Notes under the pieces: model-generated
Databases searched by the model: none
Seen by the model: only the letters and a program-made list of their open reading frames with translations
Told to the model about the DNA's origin: nothing
Shown: positions 25,405 through 33,376 of the stretch, in pieces
How positions within the stretch are numbered: the first letter of the stretch is position 1
Layout of the letters: each line of letters opens with the position of its first letter
NCBI GenBank assembly: GCA_944386805.1
Contig: CALXCO010000003.1
Span: forward strand, 1 to 64,000
Direction: 5' to 3'
DNA: 64,000 bases
Source of the DNA: an uncultured Clostridia bacterium
Lineage (GTDB): Bacteria; Bacillota; Clostridia; Oscillospirales; Ruminococcaceae
Position numbers and translations under genes: made by a program

Positions 25405-26400
25405 TCACTTCTCATCAAAGCAGATGCCGCACTTTTCACGGATCTGTTCCATCAGCCGTGTACCTTCTCTGGAGAGCCTGACCATCCGGGCATATTCGTC
25501 CGCCGACTCCTCCCGGCAGAGGATATACCGTGCAAAGTCAGCCGCTTCATTTCCCAGCGAAGCGGAATGCGGTTCTTCCCCAAACAACAGCTCACTGTCA
25601 CCGTTATTTTTCCACAGCCGGATGTTCAAGATACGGGAAACAGGGGAAAAAGTGATCGTTCCCCGGTCACCGACGATTTCACTGGGTGCACGGGACTGGC
25701 CGGTCTTGGACCAGCTCATCAGGCAGCTTCCCCACGGATAGACAAGCATAGCGTTTCCTGCGCCGTCTGCACCACCCGGCAAAAAGTTTGCATTCGCTTC
25801 CACCCGCTCCGGAACGCCAAACAACGCCAGTGCAAGATAGACGTCATAGACGCCGATATCCATCAGCGCACCTGCGCACAGCTCACGGTTGAAGATATTG
25901 GGCAATTCTCCCCGCAGCAGCGCCGGATAACGGGAGGAAAGCTGGGAGAAGTTGAGGACAGCGCCGCTCAGCGTCCCGATCTCTTCGACCGCCTGCTTAA
26001 GCTGTGCAAACCGCGGCTGATGGGGCGCCATAATCGCCTCCATAAAGACTGCGCCGCTTTTTTCAGCCGCCGCCAGCAGCCGTTCCAGCTCGGCGGAAGT
26101 CACGACCGCCGGTTTTTCGCAGAGGACATGAATGCCGCGTTTGAGGAAAATCTCGGCCTGCCGGGCATGGAAGCGGTTCGGAGTTGCGATGTAGACCGCG
26201 TCCACCGTCCCGGAGTCCGCCATCTTTTCCAGATCGGTCCAGACCGCGTCCGCTCCCAGTCCATGCTCACCGGCAAATTCCACCCCTCGTTCGAAGGAAC
26301 GGGAGTAGACCGCCGTATGGCACAGCTGGGGCACATTTTTCAGACCTTCCAGAAACCACCCGACGATTTTTCCACTGCCGACCGTCGCCAATCTCAGCAT
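25405..26400 (-). CDS. Gfo/Idh/MocA-family oxidoreductase
   Basis: A 331-residue NAD(P)-dependent dehydrogenase, probably acting on a sugar, inositol or amino sugar. The Rossmann fold starts LATVGSGKIVGWFLE, the EKP motif is in HVLCEKPAVV (about residue 93), and the C-terminal domain carries LMDIGVYDVYLALALFG (about 168-184). The glycine motif has lysine at its centre (GSGKIV). ATG 26400 follows AAAAGGGG; an extended -10 (TGGTATACT) lies near 26442. It is a single gene, so the substrate is open. Confidence 0.88.
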   Translation of the reverse strand: MLRLATVGSGKIVGWFLEGLKNVPQLCHTAVYSRSFERGVEFAGEHGLGADAVWTDLEKMADSGTVDAVYIATPNRFHARQAEIFLKRGIHVLCEKPAVVTSAELERLLAAAEKSGAVFMEAIMAPHQPRFAQLKQAVEEIGTLSGAVLNFSQLSSRYPALLRGELPNIFNRELCAGALMDIGVYDVYLALALFGVPERVEANANFLPGGADGAGNAMLVYPWGSCLMSWSKTGQSRAPSEIVGDRGTITFSPVSRILNIRLWKNNGDSELLFGEEPHSASLGNEAADFARYILCREESADEYARMVRLSREGTRLMEQIREKCGICFDEK

Positions 26401-26510
26401 GATTGTCCATCCCCTTTTGATGCGATATTGTTTCCAGTTTTCAGTATACCAGATATCGCGCCTGATTACAAACGCCGGGGATAATATTTTAGAAAAAGTT
26501 TTCAAACCTC

Positions 26511-26584
26511 TTGACAACTATTCTTGTCAATGCTATACTCAAGTTGACAAGGATAATTGTCATTCTGCAAATGATTATTGTCAA
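26511..26584 (+). promoter_or_regulatory. Promoter with an array of TTGACAA/TTGTCAA operators
   Basis: The promoter is TTGACA (26511-26516), 17 bases, TATACT (26534-26539). Two inverted repeats of the form TTGACAA-N6-TTGTCA(A) are at 26511-26530 and 26544-26562, and a third half site TTGTCAA at 26578-26584. The first covers the -35 box and spacer, the second lies at the transcription start. This is the layout of an autoregulated operon; the Xre protein encoded downstream is the obvious binder. Confidence 0.72.
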
Positions 26585-26599
26585 TTAGCAAATTACACC

Positions 26600-26613
26600 G
26601 GGAGTATACTCCC
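26600..26613 (+). repeat. Perfect 14-base palindrome before the Xre gene
   Basis: GGGAGTATACTCCC lies 6 bases before the ribosome site AAAGGAGG. It may be a further operator or an mRNA hairpin that masks translation initiation. Confidence 0.55.
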
Positions 26614-26630
26614 ATAGAAAGGAGGCTGCC

Positions 26631-26855
26631 ATGCCGCTTCATAACCGATTAAAAGTATACCGGGCACGGCTGGATCTCAACCAGTCGGAGCTGGGAAAAC
26701 TTGCCGGCGTCTCCCGACAGACCATCAGCCAGATCGAACGCGGCGACTATTCCCCCTCGGTCACACTCGCCCTGCGGCTCGCAAAGATCTGCGGGGTCAC
26801 AGTCGAAGACATTTTTTCACTCGACGAAACGGAGGATTCTCATGAAACGAAATAA
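26631..26855 (+). CDS. Xre-family transcriptional regulator
   Basis: A 74-residue protein that is essentially one helix-turn-helix domain (LKVYRARLDLNQSELGKLAGV, SRQTISQIERGDYSPSVTLALRLAKI), of the type coupled to DUF3169 membrane proteins in Firmicutes. AAAGGAGG precedes the ATG. The 3-prime end overlaps the DUF3169 gene by 14 bases. The operator array just upstream suggests autorepression. Confidence 0.93.
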   Translation: MPLHNRLKVYRARLDLNQSELGKLAGVSRQTISQIERGDYSPSVTLALRLAKICGVTVEDIFSLDETEDSHETK

Positions 26856-27675
26856 TCAACAACTTTCAGACGAACTGCGTCAAAAACAACTGGAAATCCG
26901 CAAGGAAGACAGAAAATCCCTGCCCAGGCTGCTGATCGTCATCGTAGGTGCAGCGATTATCGGGTTTGCAATCGGATTGGGTATGGGGTTCATGGATGAA
27001 TACAGCTCTGAAAGTCTGGCTGAAATGCTGGAACAGTTCTGGATGGTCTCGGCATTGTGGATGATTCCGGTATTTACGGTATTGCTGCTGGTACCGTCTC
27101 TGATACTCTGCAATGGCATGAAAAAGGCAATCGGTCAGCTGGATGAAGAGGATGAAGCACAGTCGGAAAAAATTGACGGGAGACTGAGTATTTCAATGCT
27201 TCTGAGTTCCGCTTATATGATTTGTATATTTTTCGGAATGGGCGTTATTCTGTCGGTCTGTAACGACTTAAGCGGTATCCAGCTGTTGATCGGTGTCGCA
27301 GAACTGATTGCCGGGCTGACACTGGCCTCCGTGGCGCAAAAGCGTGCGATTGACCTGGCAAAAATCCTTTACCCGGAAATGCATGGCAGCGTTTTTGACA
27401 CCAAATTCACCAAGGTCTGGGAAGAAAGCTGCGATGAACGGGAAAAGACGCTGATCTGGAAGAGCGCTTACGGTGCTTACAAGACAACTTCCAAAATCTA
27501 CCCGTTTCTGTTTGCTGCGATTGCAGTCGGCTCGCTTCCGTTCGGATATGGGCCGCTTCCGGCGGGAATTGTACTGCTGATGTGGCTGATTCAGACGGTC
27601 AGCTACTGTATCCATGCGATCCGCAACGAGCACTACAACAAAAAAGCAGAGCTGGACAAAAATCCATCTGAATAA
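26842..27675 (+). CDS. DUF3169 membrane protein
   Basis: A 277-residue integral membrane protein. A charged N terminus (about 30 residues, LSDELRQKQLEIRKEDRK) precedes hydrophobic segments at about 31-53, 68-92, 115-140, 146-165, 216-235 and 238-258. The ATG lies inside the end of the Xre gene with GGAGG 5 bases upstream, so translation is coupled. Such Xre/DUF3169 pairs recur in Firmicutes and are thought to be a regulator with its membrane effector or antagonist, but no function is established. Confidence 0.85.
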   Translation: MKRNNQQLSDELRQKQLEIRKEDRKSLPRLLIVIVGAAIIGFAIGLGMGFMDEYSSESLAEMLEQFWMVSALWMIPVFTVLLLVPSLILCNGMKKAIGQLDEEDEAQSEKIDGRLSISMLLSSAYMICIFFGMGVILSVCNDLSGIQLLIGVAELIAGLTLASVAQKRAIDLAKILYPEMHGSVFDTKFTKVWEESCDEREKTLIWKSAYGAYKTTSKIYPFLFAAIAVGSLPFGYGPLPAGIVLLMWLIQTVSYCIHAIRNEHYNKKAELDKNPSE

Positions 27676-27680
27676 ATGAG

Positions 27681-27723
27681 AATCCCTCCTGTCCGGGTTA
27701 CAATTCCGGGCAGGAGGGATTTT
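27681..27723. terminator. Bidirectional terminator
   Basis: AATCCCTCCTGTCCGGG and CCGGGCAGGAGGGATT pair around an 8-base loop and end in TTTT; between the convergent DUF3169 (plus) and metallo-hydrolase (minus) genes. Confidence 0.9.
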
Positions 27724-27746
27724 GACTGTCGGAGAAACTTCATCCG

Positions 27747-28556
27747 TTATTCAACCGGATAGCAGGCCGACGCGCCGCCGTGAACCGCACGTTCTGCCTT
27801 TTTGCCGAACATCTCGGTCACCGGAGCAAATCCATAACCGGCGAGATTTTCCATCTTCTTCTGGGTACCGGCGAGGATTTCGCTGTCCAGTGCAATGAAA
27901 TCACGGATATACTGTTTGCTGATCGGGCTGCCGTTGTGGGCAGGGCAGACAAAGTCATATTCAGCTTCTCTTGCGAGCAGCTTTTCCATATTCTGTTTAT
28001 GGAGTGCTGCCTGTTCAAGACCGGTCAGGTCCTGCCGCAAAAACAGCACCTGTCCCGACTCCAGCTCGTCACCCGAATAGACACAGCGGCTGACGTCATC
28101 GATATAGGCAAGGCTTCCGGGGTGGTGGCAGCCGATCGCAACGACGCTGACCTTCCGGCCGCCGAGGTCGATTACATCCCCGTCATGCAGGATATTGATC
28201 TTGTAATCTGGATGGGGCATTGCCTGGAAGCGTCTGGTCATCTCCTCGCCAAACGCATTTTTGGCGTCTTTGGAAGCCGCCTCACTCATCCAGGCCTCTT
28301 CCCAGAGTGCATTACCGCCAGTGTGGTCAAAATGGCCGTGGGTATTGCAGACCATAACCGGCTTGTCGGTAATCGTCTCGACGAATGCCCGCAGATCGCC
28401 GTCACCGTATGCGGTATCGATCAGCATCGCCTTTTCGCTGCCGATCAACAGGTAGCAATAAAGGGTTCCATGGTAGCAGATCACCCAGGTATCGGGGAAG
28501 TTCTGCCATTTGCCGTAGATAAATCCGTGTTCATTGACATTGGGATTTGACATCAT
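27747..28556 (-). CDS. Metallo-beta-lactamase-fold hydrolase
   Basis: A 269-residue metal-dependent hydrolase. The zinc motif NTHGHFDHTGG (HxHxDH) is at about residues 78-88, a further histidine in IGCHHPGSLAYI (about 148), an aspartate in VYSGDELESG and the last histidine in FVCPAHNGSPI. This group includes glyoxalase II-like and lactonase-like enzymes; the substrate is unknown. The start is the ATG at 28556, 6 bases after AAAGG. It resembles the second metallo-hydrolase at 43831-44733 and may be a paralogue. Confidence 0.88.
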   Translation of the reverse strand: MMSNPNVNEHGFIYGKWQNFPDTWVICYHGTLYCYLLIGSEKAMLIDTAYGDGDLRAFVETITDKPVMVCNTHGHFDHTGGNALWEEAWMSEAASKDAKNAFGEEMTRRFQAMPHPDYKINILHDGDVIDLGGRKVSVVAIGCHHPGSLAYIDDVSRCVYSGDELESGQVLFLRQDLTGLEQAALHKQNMEKLLAREAEYDFVCPAHNGSPISKQYIRDFIALDSEILAGTQKKMENLAGYGFAPVTEMFGKKAERAVHGGASACYPVE

Positions 28557-28602
28557 AACCATCCTTTCAGATAAAAGTGTATTAGTTTTATCAGATAGTT
28601 AT

Positions 28603-28631
28603 AGAATAGCATAATCCTTTCGATCTGGCAA
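28603..28631 (-). promoter_or_regulatory. Promoter of the metallo-hydrolase gene
   Basis: On the minus strand TTGCCA (28626-28631), 17 bases, TATTCT (28603-28608). Confidence 0.6.
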
Positions 28632-28676
28632 GCAGCCAATCTGTCATTTCACAGCAGCAAATTATCTTCTGCACGC

Positions 28677-28722
28677 AAAAAAGGGACGGTCTTCCGTCGA
28701 TGACGGAAAATCCATCCCTTTT
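28677..28722 (-). terminator. Terminator of the fatty acid synthesis operon
   Basis: On the minus strand AAAAGGGATGG and CCGTCCCTTTTTT enclose an inner TTTCCGTC/GACGGAA stem, directly after acpP. Confidence 0.85.
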
Positions 28723-28752
28723 GAAAAACAGTCCGAATCGGAACAACCGTAA

Positions 28753-28980
28753 TCAGGCGTTGTCTTCGATATACTTAACGATATCGCCAACGGTTTTGAT
28801 ATTCTCGACCTGCTCGTCAGGAATCTCAACGTCGAATTCCTCTTCCAGAGACATAACCAGGTCGACCAGGTCCAGAGAGTCAGCGCCGAGATCATCGACG
28901 ATGCTGGCTTCCATGGTAACCTTTTCTTCCTCAACGTCCAGCTGATCTACCAGAATCTCTTTTACTTTGTCAAAAATCAT
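28753..28980 (-). CDS. acpP: Acyl carrier protein
   Basis: A 75-residue acidic carrier that holds growing acyl chains on a phosphopantetheine arm. The modified serine is in [15 protein letters not shown], the universal ACP motif. The ATG at 28980 is preceded by AAGGAGG; a longer frame starting MIDVNIKEE is upstream of this site. It is the last gene of the cluster, 70 bases after accA, with a strong intercistronic hairpin between them. In many Firmicutes acpP lies near fabD or fabK instead. Confidence 0.97.
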   Translation of the reverse strand: MIFDKVKEILVDQLDVEEEKVTMEASIVDDLGADSLDLVDLVMSLEEEFDVEIPDEQVENIKTVGDIVKYIEDNA

Positions 28981-29011
28981 GGGTATTTCCTCCTTGATAT
29001 TCACATCTATC

Positions 29012-29054
29012 ATAACCGTCCGGTATATGGGTTCTTATACCGGAGCACGGTTAT
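29012..29054 (-). promoter_or_regulatory. Intercistronic hairpin between accA and acpP
   Basis: On the minus strand ATAACCG and TCCGGTATA pair with TATACCGGA and CGGTTAT (7 plus 9 base pairs, a 3-base bulge, 8-base loop). It starts at the accA stop codon and has no following T run, so it looks like an mRNA processing or 3-prime stabilising structure that allows acpP to be expressed at a different level. Confidence 0.6.
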
Positions 29055-30001
29055 AATCCCTTGTTTTCAGGATCAGGCTCTTCCGTACTGACGACAACAT
29101 CGCTGACAGGAAGTTCCCCGATCTCAGGCAGCGTATCTTCCAGGCCGGGAGTGCAGTCATTTTCATCATTGCAGCCCCCACCGGAAAGGATATCCTCTTC
29201 AAACACGCCAATTTTTCTGAATTTATTATAACGTGCTTCTAATAAATTTGCAACACTTTTTTTGGATAATTTTTTCAGAGAATCCAAAATAAAGTCTGCA
29301 ATGTTCCCTGCCGTCACCTCAGGGTTCATATGTGCACCGCCGGCAGCCTCCGGGATAATCGCGTCGCAGACCCCATATTCCACCAGGTCTTCGGCCTTCA
29401 TGTGCATTTGTTCCGCGGCCTCTTTTTCGCGGGAAGCGTCCTTCCACAGCAGCGACGCAAAACCTCTGGGCGAAATAACGCTGTAGACCGCATTTTCCAG
29501 CATGCCCAGCGTATCGCATACCCCAAGCGCCAGCGCACCGCCGGAGCCGCCCTCACCCAGTACAATCGAAATCACCGGGGTTTTAAGCCGGGAAAACTCA
29601 AACAGGTTGCGTGCAATTGCCTCGCCCTGTCCTCTCTCCTCGGCTGCAACGCCGCAGAAAGCGCCCGGCGTATCAATAAAGCAGATAACCGGCCGGTGGA
29701 ACTTCTCGGCCTGTCTAGCCAGCCGGAGCGCCTTACGGTAGCCTTCCGGATGGGGGCAGGAGAAGTTGGTCTTCTTGTTTTCCTCCAGGTCATGCCCTTT
29801 GACCTGTCCCAAAACCGTCACCGAGATACCATGCACCCGCGCAATTCCGCCGACAATCGCCGCGTCATCGCCAAACAGACGGTCGCCGTGCATCTCATAA
29901 AATTCGTCAAAGATCATCGGAATATAATCCCGCACCGTCGGACGTCCCTTATGACGGATCAGTTCCATCCGTTCCCAGGCGGTGAGTTTGTTTTCTTCCA
30001 T
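29051..30001 (-). CDS. accA: Acetyl-CoA carboxylase carboxyltransferase subunit alpha
   Basis: A 316-residue subunit that with AccD transfers CO2 from biotin to acetyl-CoA. Family motifs: LTAWERMELIRHKGRPT, CPHPEGYRKALRLARQAEKF, ICFIDTPGAFCGVAAEERGQGEAIARNL, LGEGGSGGALALG, YSVISPRGFASLLWKD. The start is the third of three consecutive ATGs, 7 bases after AGGAGG. The last 45 or so residues form an acidic, low-complexity tail (from DILSGGGCNDEN) that ordinary AccA lacks. It starts 25 bases after accD. Confidence 0.96.
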   Translation of the reverse strand: MEENKLTAWERMELIRHKGRPTVRDYIPMIFDEFYEMHGDRLFGDDAAIVGGIARVHGISVTVLGQVKGHDLEENKKTNFSCPHPEGYRKALRLARQAEKFHRPVICFIDTPGAFCGVAAEERGQGEAIARNLFEFSRLKTPVISIVLGEGGSGGALALGVCDTLGMLENAVYSVISPRGFASLLWKDASREKEAAEQMHMKAEDLVEYGVCDAIIPEAAGGAHMNPEVTAGNIADFILDSLKKLSKKSVANLLEARYNKFRKIGVFEEDILSGGGCNDENDCTPGLEDTLPEIGELPVSDVVVSTEEPDPENKGL

Positions 30002-30026
30002 CATCATACCTCCTGTAGGGTCGCGG

Positions 30027-30947
30027 TCATACATCCAGCTTCTGGTCGGGAAGATGGGCCTTGAGCAGCTTGGAGAGGGTGCGGCGCATGTTGACTCGGC
30101 TGACAATCATGTCGACGAAGCCGTGCTCCAGCAAAAACTCAGCCGACTGAAAGTCGTCGGGCAGCCGCTGACGGATGGTTCCTTCGATGACCCGCCGTCC
30201 GGCAAATCCGATCAAAACTTTGGGTTCAGCGATGATGATGTCCCCCAGCGAGGCAAACGACGCGGTTACGCCGCCGGTCGTCGGGTCGGTCATGACCGTG
30301 ATATACAAAAGCCCTGCGTCAGAATGACGTGCCACCGCCGCCGAAGTCTTGGCCATCTGCATCAGCGAGATAATACCCTCCTGCATCCGTGCGCCGCCGG
30401 ACGCAGTGAAGGCGACGACCGGCAGGCCCTTTTCGGTCGCCCGCTCAAATGCACGGGTGATCTTCTCGCCGACGACCGAGCCCATCGACGCCATCATAAA
30501 CCGGGAATCCATGATAATAATCACACATTTCCGGGTGCGGATGGTGCACTCACCGGTGATGACTGCTTCCTTCAGGCCGGTTTTTTCCTGAGCAGAAGCG
30601 ACCTTCTCCTCATATCCGGGGAAATCCAGCGGATTGAGGGTAGTCAGGCCGGCATCATATTCGACAAAGCTGCCGCGGTCAATGGTCAGCTCCAGCCGTT
30701 CCTGGCAGGAGATACGGGCATGGTAGGAGCAGTTGGGGCAGACTTTCAGCCCGGCGTTGAACTCCTCCATAAAAATCACATTGCCGCAGCGGGGGCATTT
30801 AAACAACAGGTTTTGCGGGATTTTGGAACGATGGGAAGCCTTAACCTTCCCGTCGGCATCATTATTATTGCTGCCGTTTCCCTTTCCGCTCCCGTCCCCG
30901 TCAAAATCCATCCGGGAACGGACGACTTTCCAGATATCTTCAAGCAT
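30027..30947 (-). CDS. accD: Acetyl-CoA carboxylase carboxyltransferase subunit beta
   Basis: A 306-residue subunit of acetyl-CoA carboxylase. A four-cysteine zinc ribbon lies at about residues 51-73 (CPRC and CPNC), followed by the carboxyltransferase core ([61 protein letters not shown]). Between the N-terminal helix and the ribbon is a Gly/Asn/Asp-rich linker (about 15-35), which varies in length between species. It lies between accC and accA in a continuous operon. Confidence 0.96.
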   Translation of the reverse strand: MLEDIWKVVRSRMDFDGDGSGKGNGSNNNDADGKVKASHRSKIPQNLLFKCPRCGNVIFMEEFNAGLKVCPNCSYHARISCQERLELTIDRGSFVEYDAGLTTLNPLDFPGYEEKVASAQEKTGLKEAVITGECTIRTRKCVIIIMDSRFMMASMGSVVGEKITRAFERATEKGLPVVAFTASGGARMQEGIISLMQMAKTSAAVARHSDAGLLYITVMTDPTTGGVTASFASLGDIIIAEPKVLIGFAGRRVIEGTIRQRLPDDFQSAEFLLEHGFVDMIVSRVNMRRTLSKLLKAHLPDQKLDV

Positions 30948-31015
30948 ACTCTCACCCGTGCCGGTTTACCGGACACATTTCCTTTCCGTGACGTTTGGGG
31001 GCGCGGACGGATGGG

Positions 31016-32365
31016 TTATTTGGTCAGCCGTCCGATATTGCGTCCGAGGAAGCCGATATCATAATCCGCCGCCTCGACATCCGGGTCACGAAGTAATTTT
31101 AACTGAAAATCGATGTTGGTGTCAACCCCTTCGACAAGAAATTCCGCGAGCGCCCACTGCATTTTCATCAGAGCTTCCTCTCTGGTGGGAGCATAGGCGA
31201 TCAGTTTGGCGATCATCGAGTCGTAATAAGGGGTGATCTCATACCCGGAATAAACCGACGTATCGATTCGGATACCAGGGCCGCCGGGCATATACAGGCT
31301 GGTGATTTTGCCGGGAGACGGACGGAAACCCTGGGACGGGTTTTCCGCGTTGATCCGGCATTCAATCGCGTGACCCTGCATATGGATATCCTCCTGCGAG
31401 AAGGGCAGCAGCTCCCCAGCTGCGATCCGCAGCTGCATTTTGACGATATCGATACCGGTGACAAATTCGGTGACCGGGTGTTCGACCTGGATACGGGTAT
31501 TCATCTCCATAAAGTAGAACTGGTCGCCGGACAGCAAAAATTCGACCGTACCGGCGTTTTCATACCCACAGGCAATTGCAGCACGAACGGCTGCATCGCC
31601 CATCTTTTTGCGCATTTCAGGGCTGAGTACCGGGCAGGGGCATTCCTCGACCATCTTCTGGTTGCGGCGCTGCAATGAGCAGTCGCGCTCTCCGAGGTGG
31701 ACGACATTGCCGTAATGGTCAGCCAGCAGCTGGACCTCGACATGCCGGGGATCGACGATGAATTTTTCCAGATAGACCCCGTCATCCCCAAAGAAGGATT
31801 TTGCTTCCCGCTTTGCGGTAGTGATCGCGTCTTCCAGCTCTTCCGGGCGGTCAACCCGGCGGATACCGCGTCCGCCGCCGCCGGCCGAAGCCTTAATCAT
31901 AACCGGATAGCCGACTTTCTCGGCAATCTCGGCCGCTTCCTCGACCGAACCGACCAGTCCGTCCGAACCGGGGACAACCGGAACATTTGCCTCCCGCATC
32001 GTCTGTTTGGCGGTGGCCTTGTCCCCCATCAGCAGCATCGCTTCCGGGCTGGGGCCGATGAAGGTCACGCCGCAGCGGGCGCACATCCGGGCAAAGTTCG
32101 CGTTTTCCGACAGGAAACCGAACCCCGGATGCAGCGCATCGGCGCCGGTCAGTTCACAGGCTGCGAGGATGGCCTTGATGTTGAGGTAACTTTCAGCGGT
32201 CGACGCAGGCCCGATACAGATTGCCTCATCGGCAATCTTTGCATGGAGCGCCTCGCGGTCGGCCTCCGAAAAGACCGCGACCGTCCGGACCCCCAGCTCA
32301 CGGCAGGCACGGATAATCCGCACCGCGATTTCGCCGCGGTTGGCAATCAGGACTTTTTTAAACAT
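31016..32365 (-). CDS. accC: Biotin carboxylase
   Basis: A 449-residue enzyme that carboxylates the biotin of AccB with ATP and bicarbonate. Full-length, with the N-terminal KVLIANRGEIAVRIIRACRELG, the ATP-grasp glycine loop KASAGGGGRGIRRV (about 159-172), EKFIVDPRHVEVQ, GERDCSLQRRNQK, the EMNTRIQVEHPVTE metal/biotin motif (about 286-299) and RINAENP. It lies 68 bases before accD and 19 bases after fabZ. Confidence 0.98.
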   Translation of the reverse strand: MFKKVLIANRGEIAVRIIRACRELGVRTVAVFSEADREALHAKIADEAICIGPASTAESYLNIKAILAACELTGADALHPGFGFLSENANFARMCARCGVTFIGPSPEAMLLMGDKATAKQTMREANVPVVPGSDGLVGSVEEAAEIAEKVGYPVMIKASAGGGGRGIRRVDRPEELEDAITTAKREAKSFFGDDGVYLEKFIVDPRHVEVQLLADHYGNVVHLGERDCSLQRRNQKMVEECPCPVLSPEMRKKMGDAAVRAAIACGYENAGTVEFLLSGDQFYFMEMNTRIQVEHPVTEFVTGIDIVKMQLRIAAGELLPFSQEDIHMQGHAIECRINAENPSQGFRPSPGKITSLYMPGGPGIRIDTSVYSGYEITPYYDSMIAKLIAYAPTREEALMKMQWALAEFLVEGVDTNIDFQLKLLRDPDVEAADYDIGFLGRNIGRLTK

Positions 32366-32384
32366 ATCCTCGTTCCTTTACGTC

Positions 32385-32837
32385 TTATTCTTTTGCAGGT
32401 GCCGGAGCGTCGCCCAGCATCGAAGTCAGTTCTGCCGTCACGATCTTACGGCCGTCGACAGTTGCGACTGCCTTGCAGACAGCGAGCGGACCGCGCACCT
32501 TGATGACCTCGACTTCCAGCGTCAGGGTATCGCCGGGAACTGCCTTATTGCGGAATTTAGCCTTGTCGATACCGGCAAAGTAGGCAATCCGTCCCTTATT
32601 TTCCGGCAGAGACAGCGAGCAGACAGCGCCGGTCTGTGCCAGCATCTCGATCGTCAGGACGCCCGGCTGAACCGGTTCCTGCGGGAAATGTCCGGCAAAC
32701 CAGAATTCATCAGGACGCAAATATTTTTTCCCGACCGCACGGACACCGGGTTCCAGCTCCACGATCTCATCGATCAGCAGGAAGGGGTCGCGATGGGGGA
32801 TGATCTCCTTGATCTGTTCCTTATTGAGAAGAGCCAT
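32385..32837 (-). CDS. fabZ: 3-hydroxyacyl-ACP dehydratase FabZ
   Basis: A 150-residue hot-dog-fold dehydratase of the elongation cycle. The catalytic histidine is in IIPHRDPFLLIDEI (about residue 13-17 region) and the second motif AGHFPQEPVQPGVLTIEMLAQ carries the catalytic glutamate. No FabN/FabA isomerase is seen in the window, so unsaturated fatty acids must arise elsewhere or through this enzyme; that is inference. RBS GGAAAGGA is somewhat distant from the ATG. Confidence 0.96.
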   Translation of the reverse strand: MALLNKEQIKEIIPHRDPFLLIDEIVELEPGVRAVGKKYLRPDEFWFAGHFPQEPVQPGVLTIEMLAQTGAVCSLSLPENKGRIAYFAGIDKAKFRNKAVPGDTLTLEVEVIKVRGPLAVCKAVATVDGRKIVTAELTSMLGDAPAPAKE

Positions 32838-32869
32838 GATAAAGCCCGTCCTTTCCGTAAAAATAGGAT

Positions 32870-33337
32870 TCAGCGGATGATCATAATCGGCTGACCGTAC
32901 TCGACCGCCTGACCATTCTGAACCAGAATCTTTTCAACCGTGCCGGAAAATTCGCTGGTGACCTCATTCATCAGCTTCATCGACTCGATGATAAACAGCA
33001 CGTCGCCTTCGCTGACTTCTTTGCCGACCGTCACATACGGAGGCTTATCGGGAGCAGCGGAAGCATAGAAAGTGCCGACGATCGGAGATTTGACGACATT
33101 GCCGGCAATCTCCTCTTTCTGTTCGGCAGGGGCGGCAGCAGCGGGAGCGGCTGCCGGAGCAGCGCCGGGGGCAACCGGAGCCGCAGTGGGCGGGCAGACA
33201 TAAACCTGCTCCGGTTTTTCGCTGGCAAAGCTCAGCTCAAAATTCCCGTCGCGCAGGGTAAAACTGGTGAGACCGGAAGAGGAAAACGACTCCATCAGTC
33301 CGCGAATCTCATCCAGAGAAAGCTTCATATCAGACAT
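32870..33337 (-). CDS. accB: Biotin carboxyl carrier protein of acetyl-CoA carboxylase
   Basis: A 155-residue carrier with an N-terminal helix (SLDEIRGLMESFSSSGL), an Ala/Pro-rich flexible linker (about 48-80) and the biotinyl domain (about 82-155) with the biotinylated lysine in ESMKLMNEV. The ribosome site before the ATG at 33337 is weak (AGAAG); an ATG three codons later is an alternative start. It lies between fabF and fabZ. Confidence 0.96.
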   Translation of the reverse strand: MSDMKLSLDEIRGLMESFSSSGLTSFTLRDGNFELSFASEKPEQVYVCPPTAAPVAPGAAPAAAPAAAAPAEQKEEIAGNVVKSPIVGTFYASAAPDKPPYVTVGKEVSEGDVLFIIESMKLMNEVTSEFSGTVEKILVQNGQAVEYGQPIMIIR

Positions 33338-33376
33338 AGATAACTTCTAACCGTTCCTTTCGTTGATTACGGCTGA

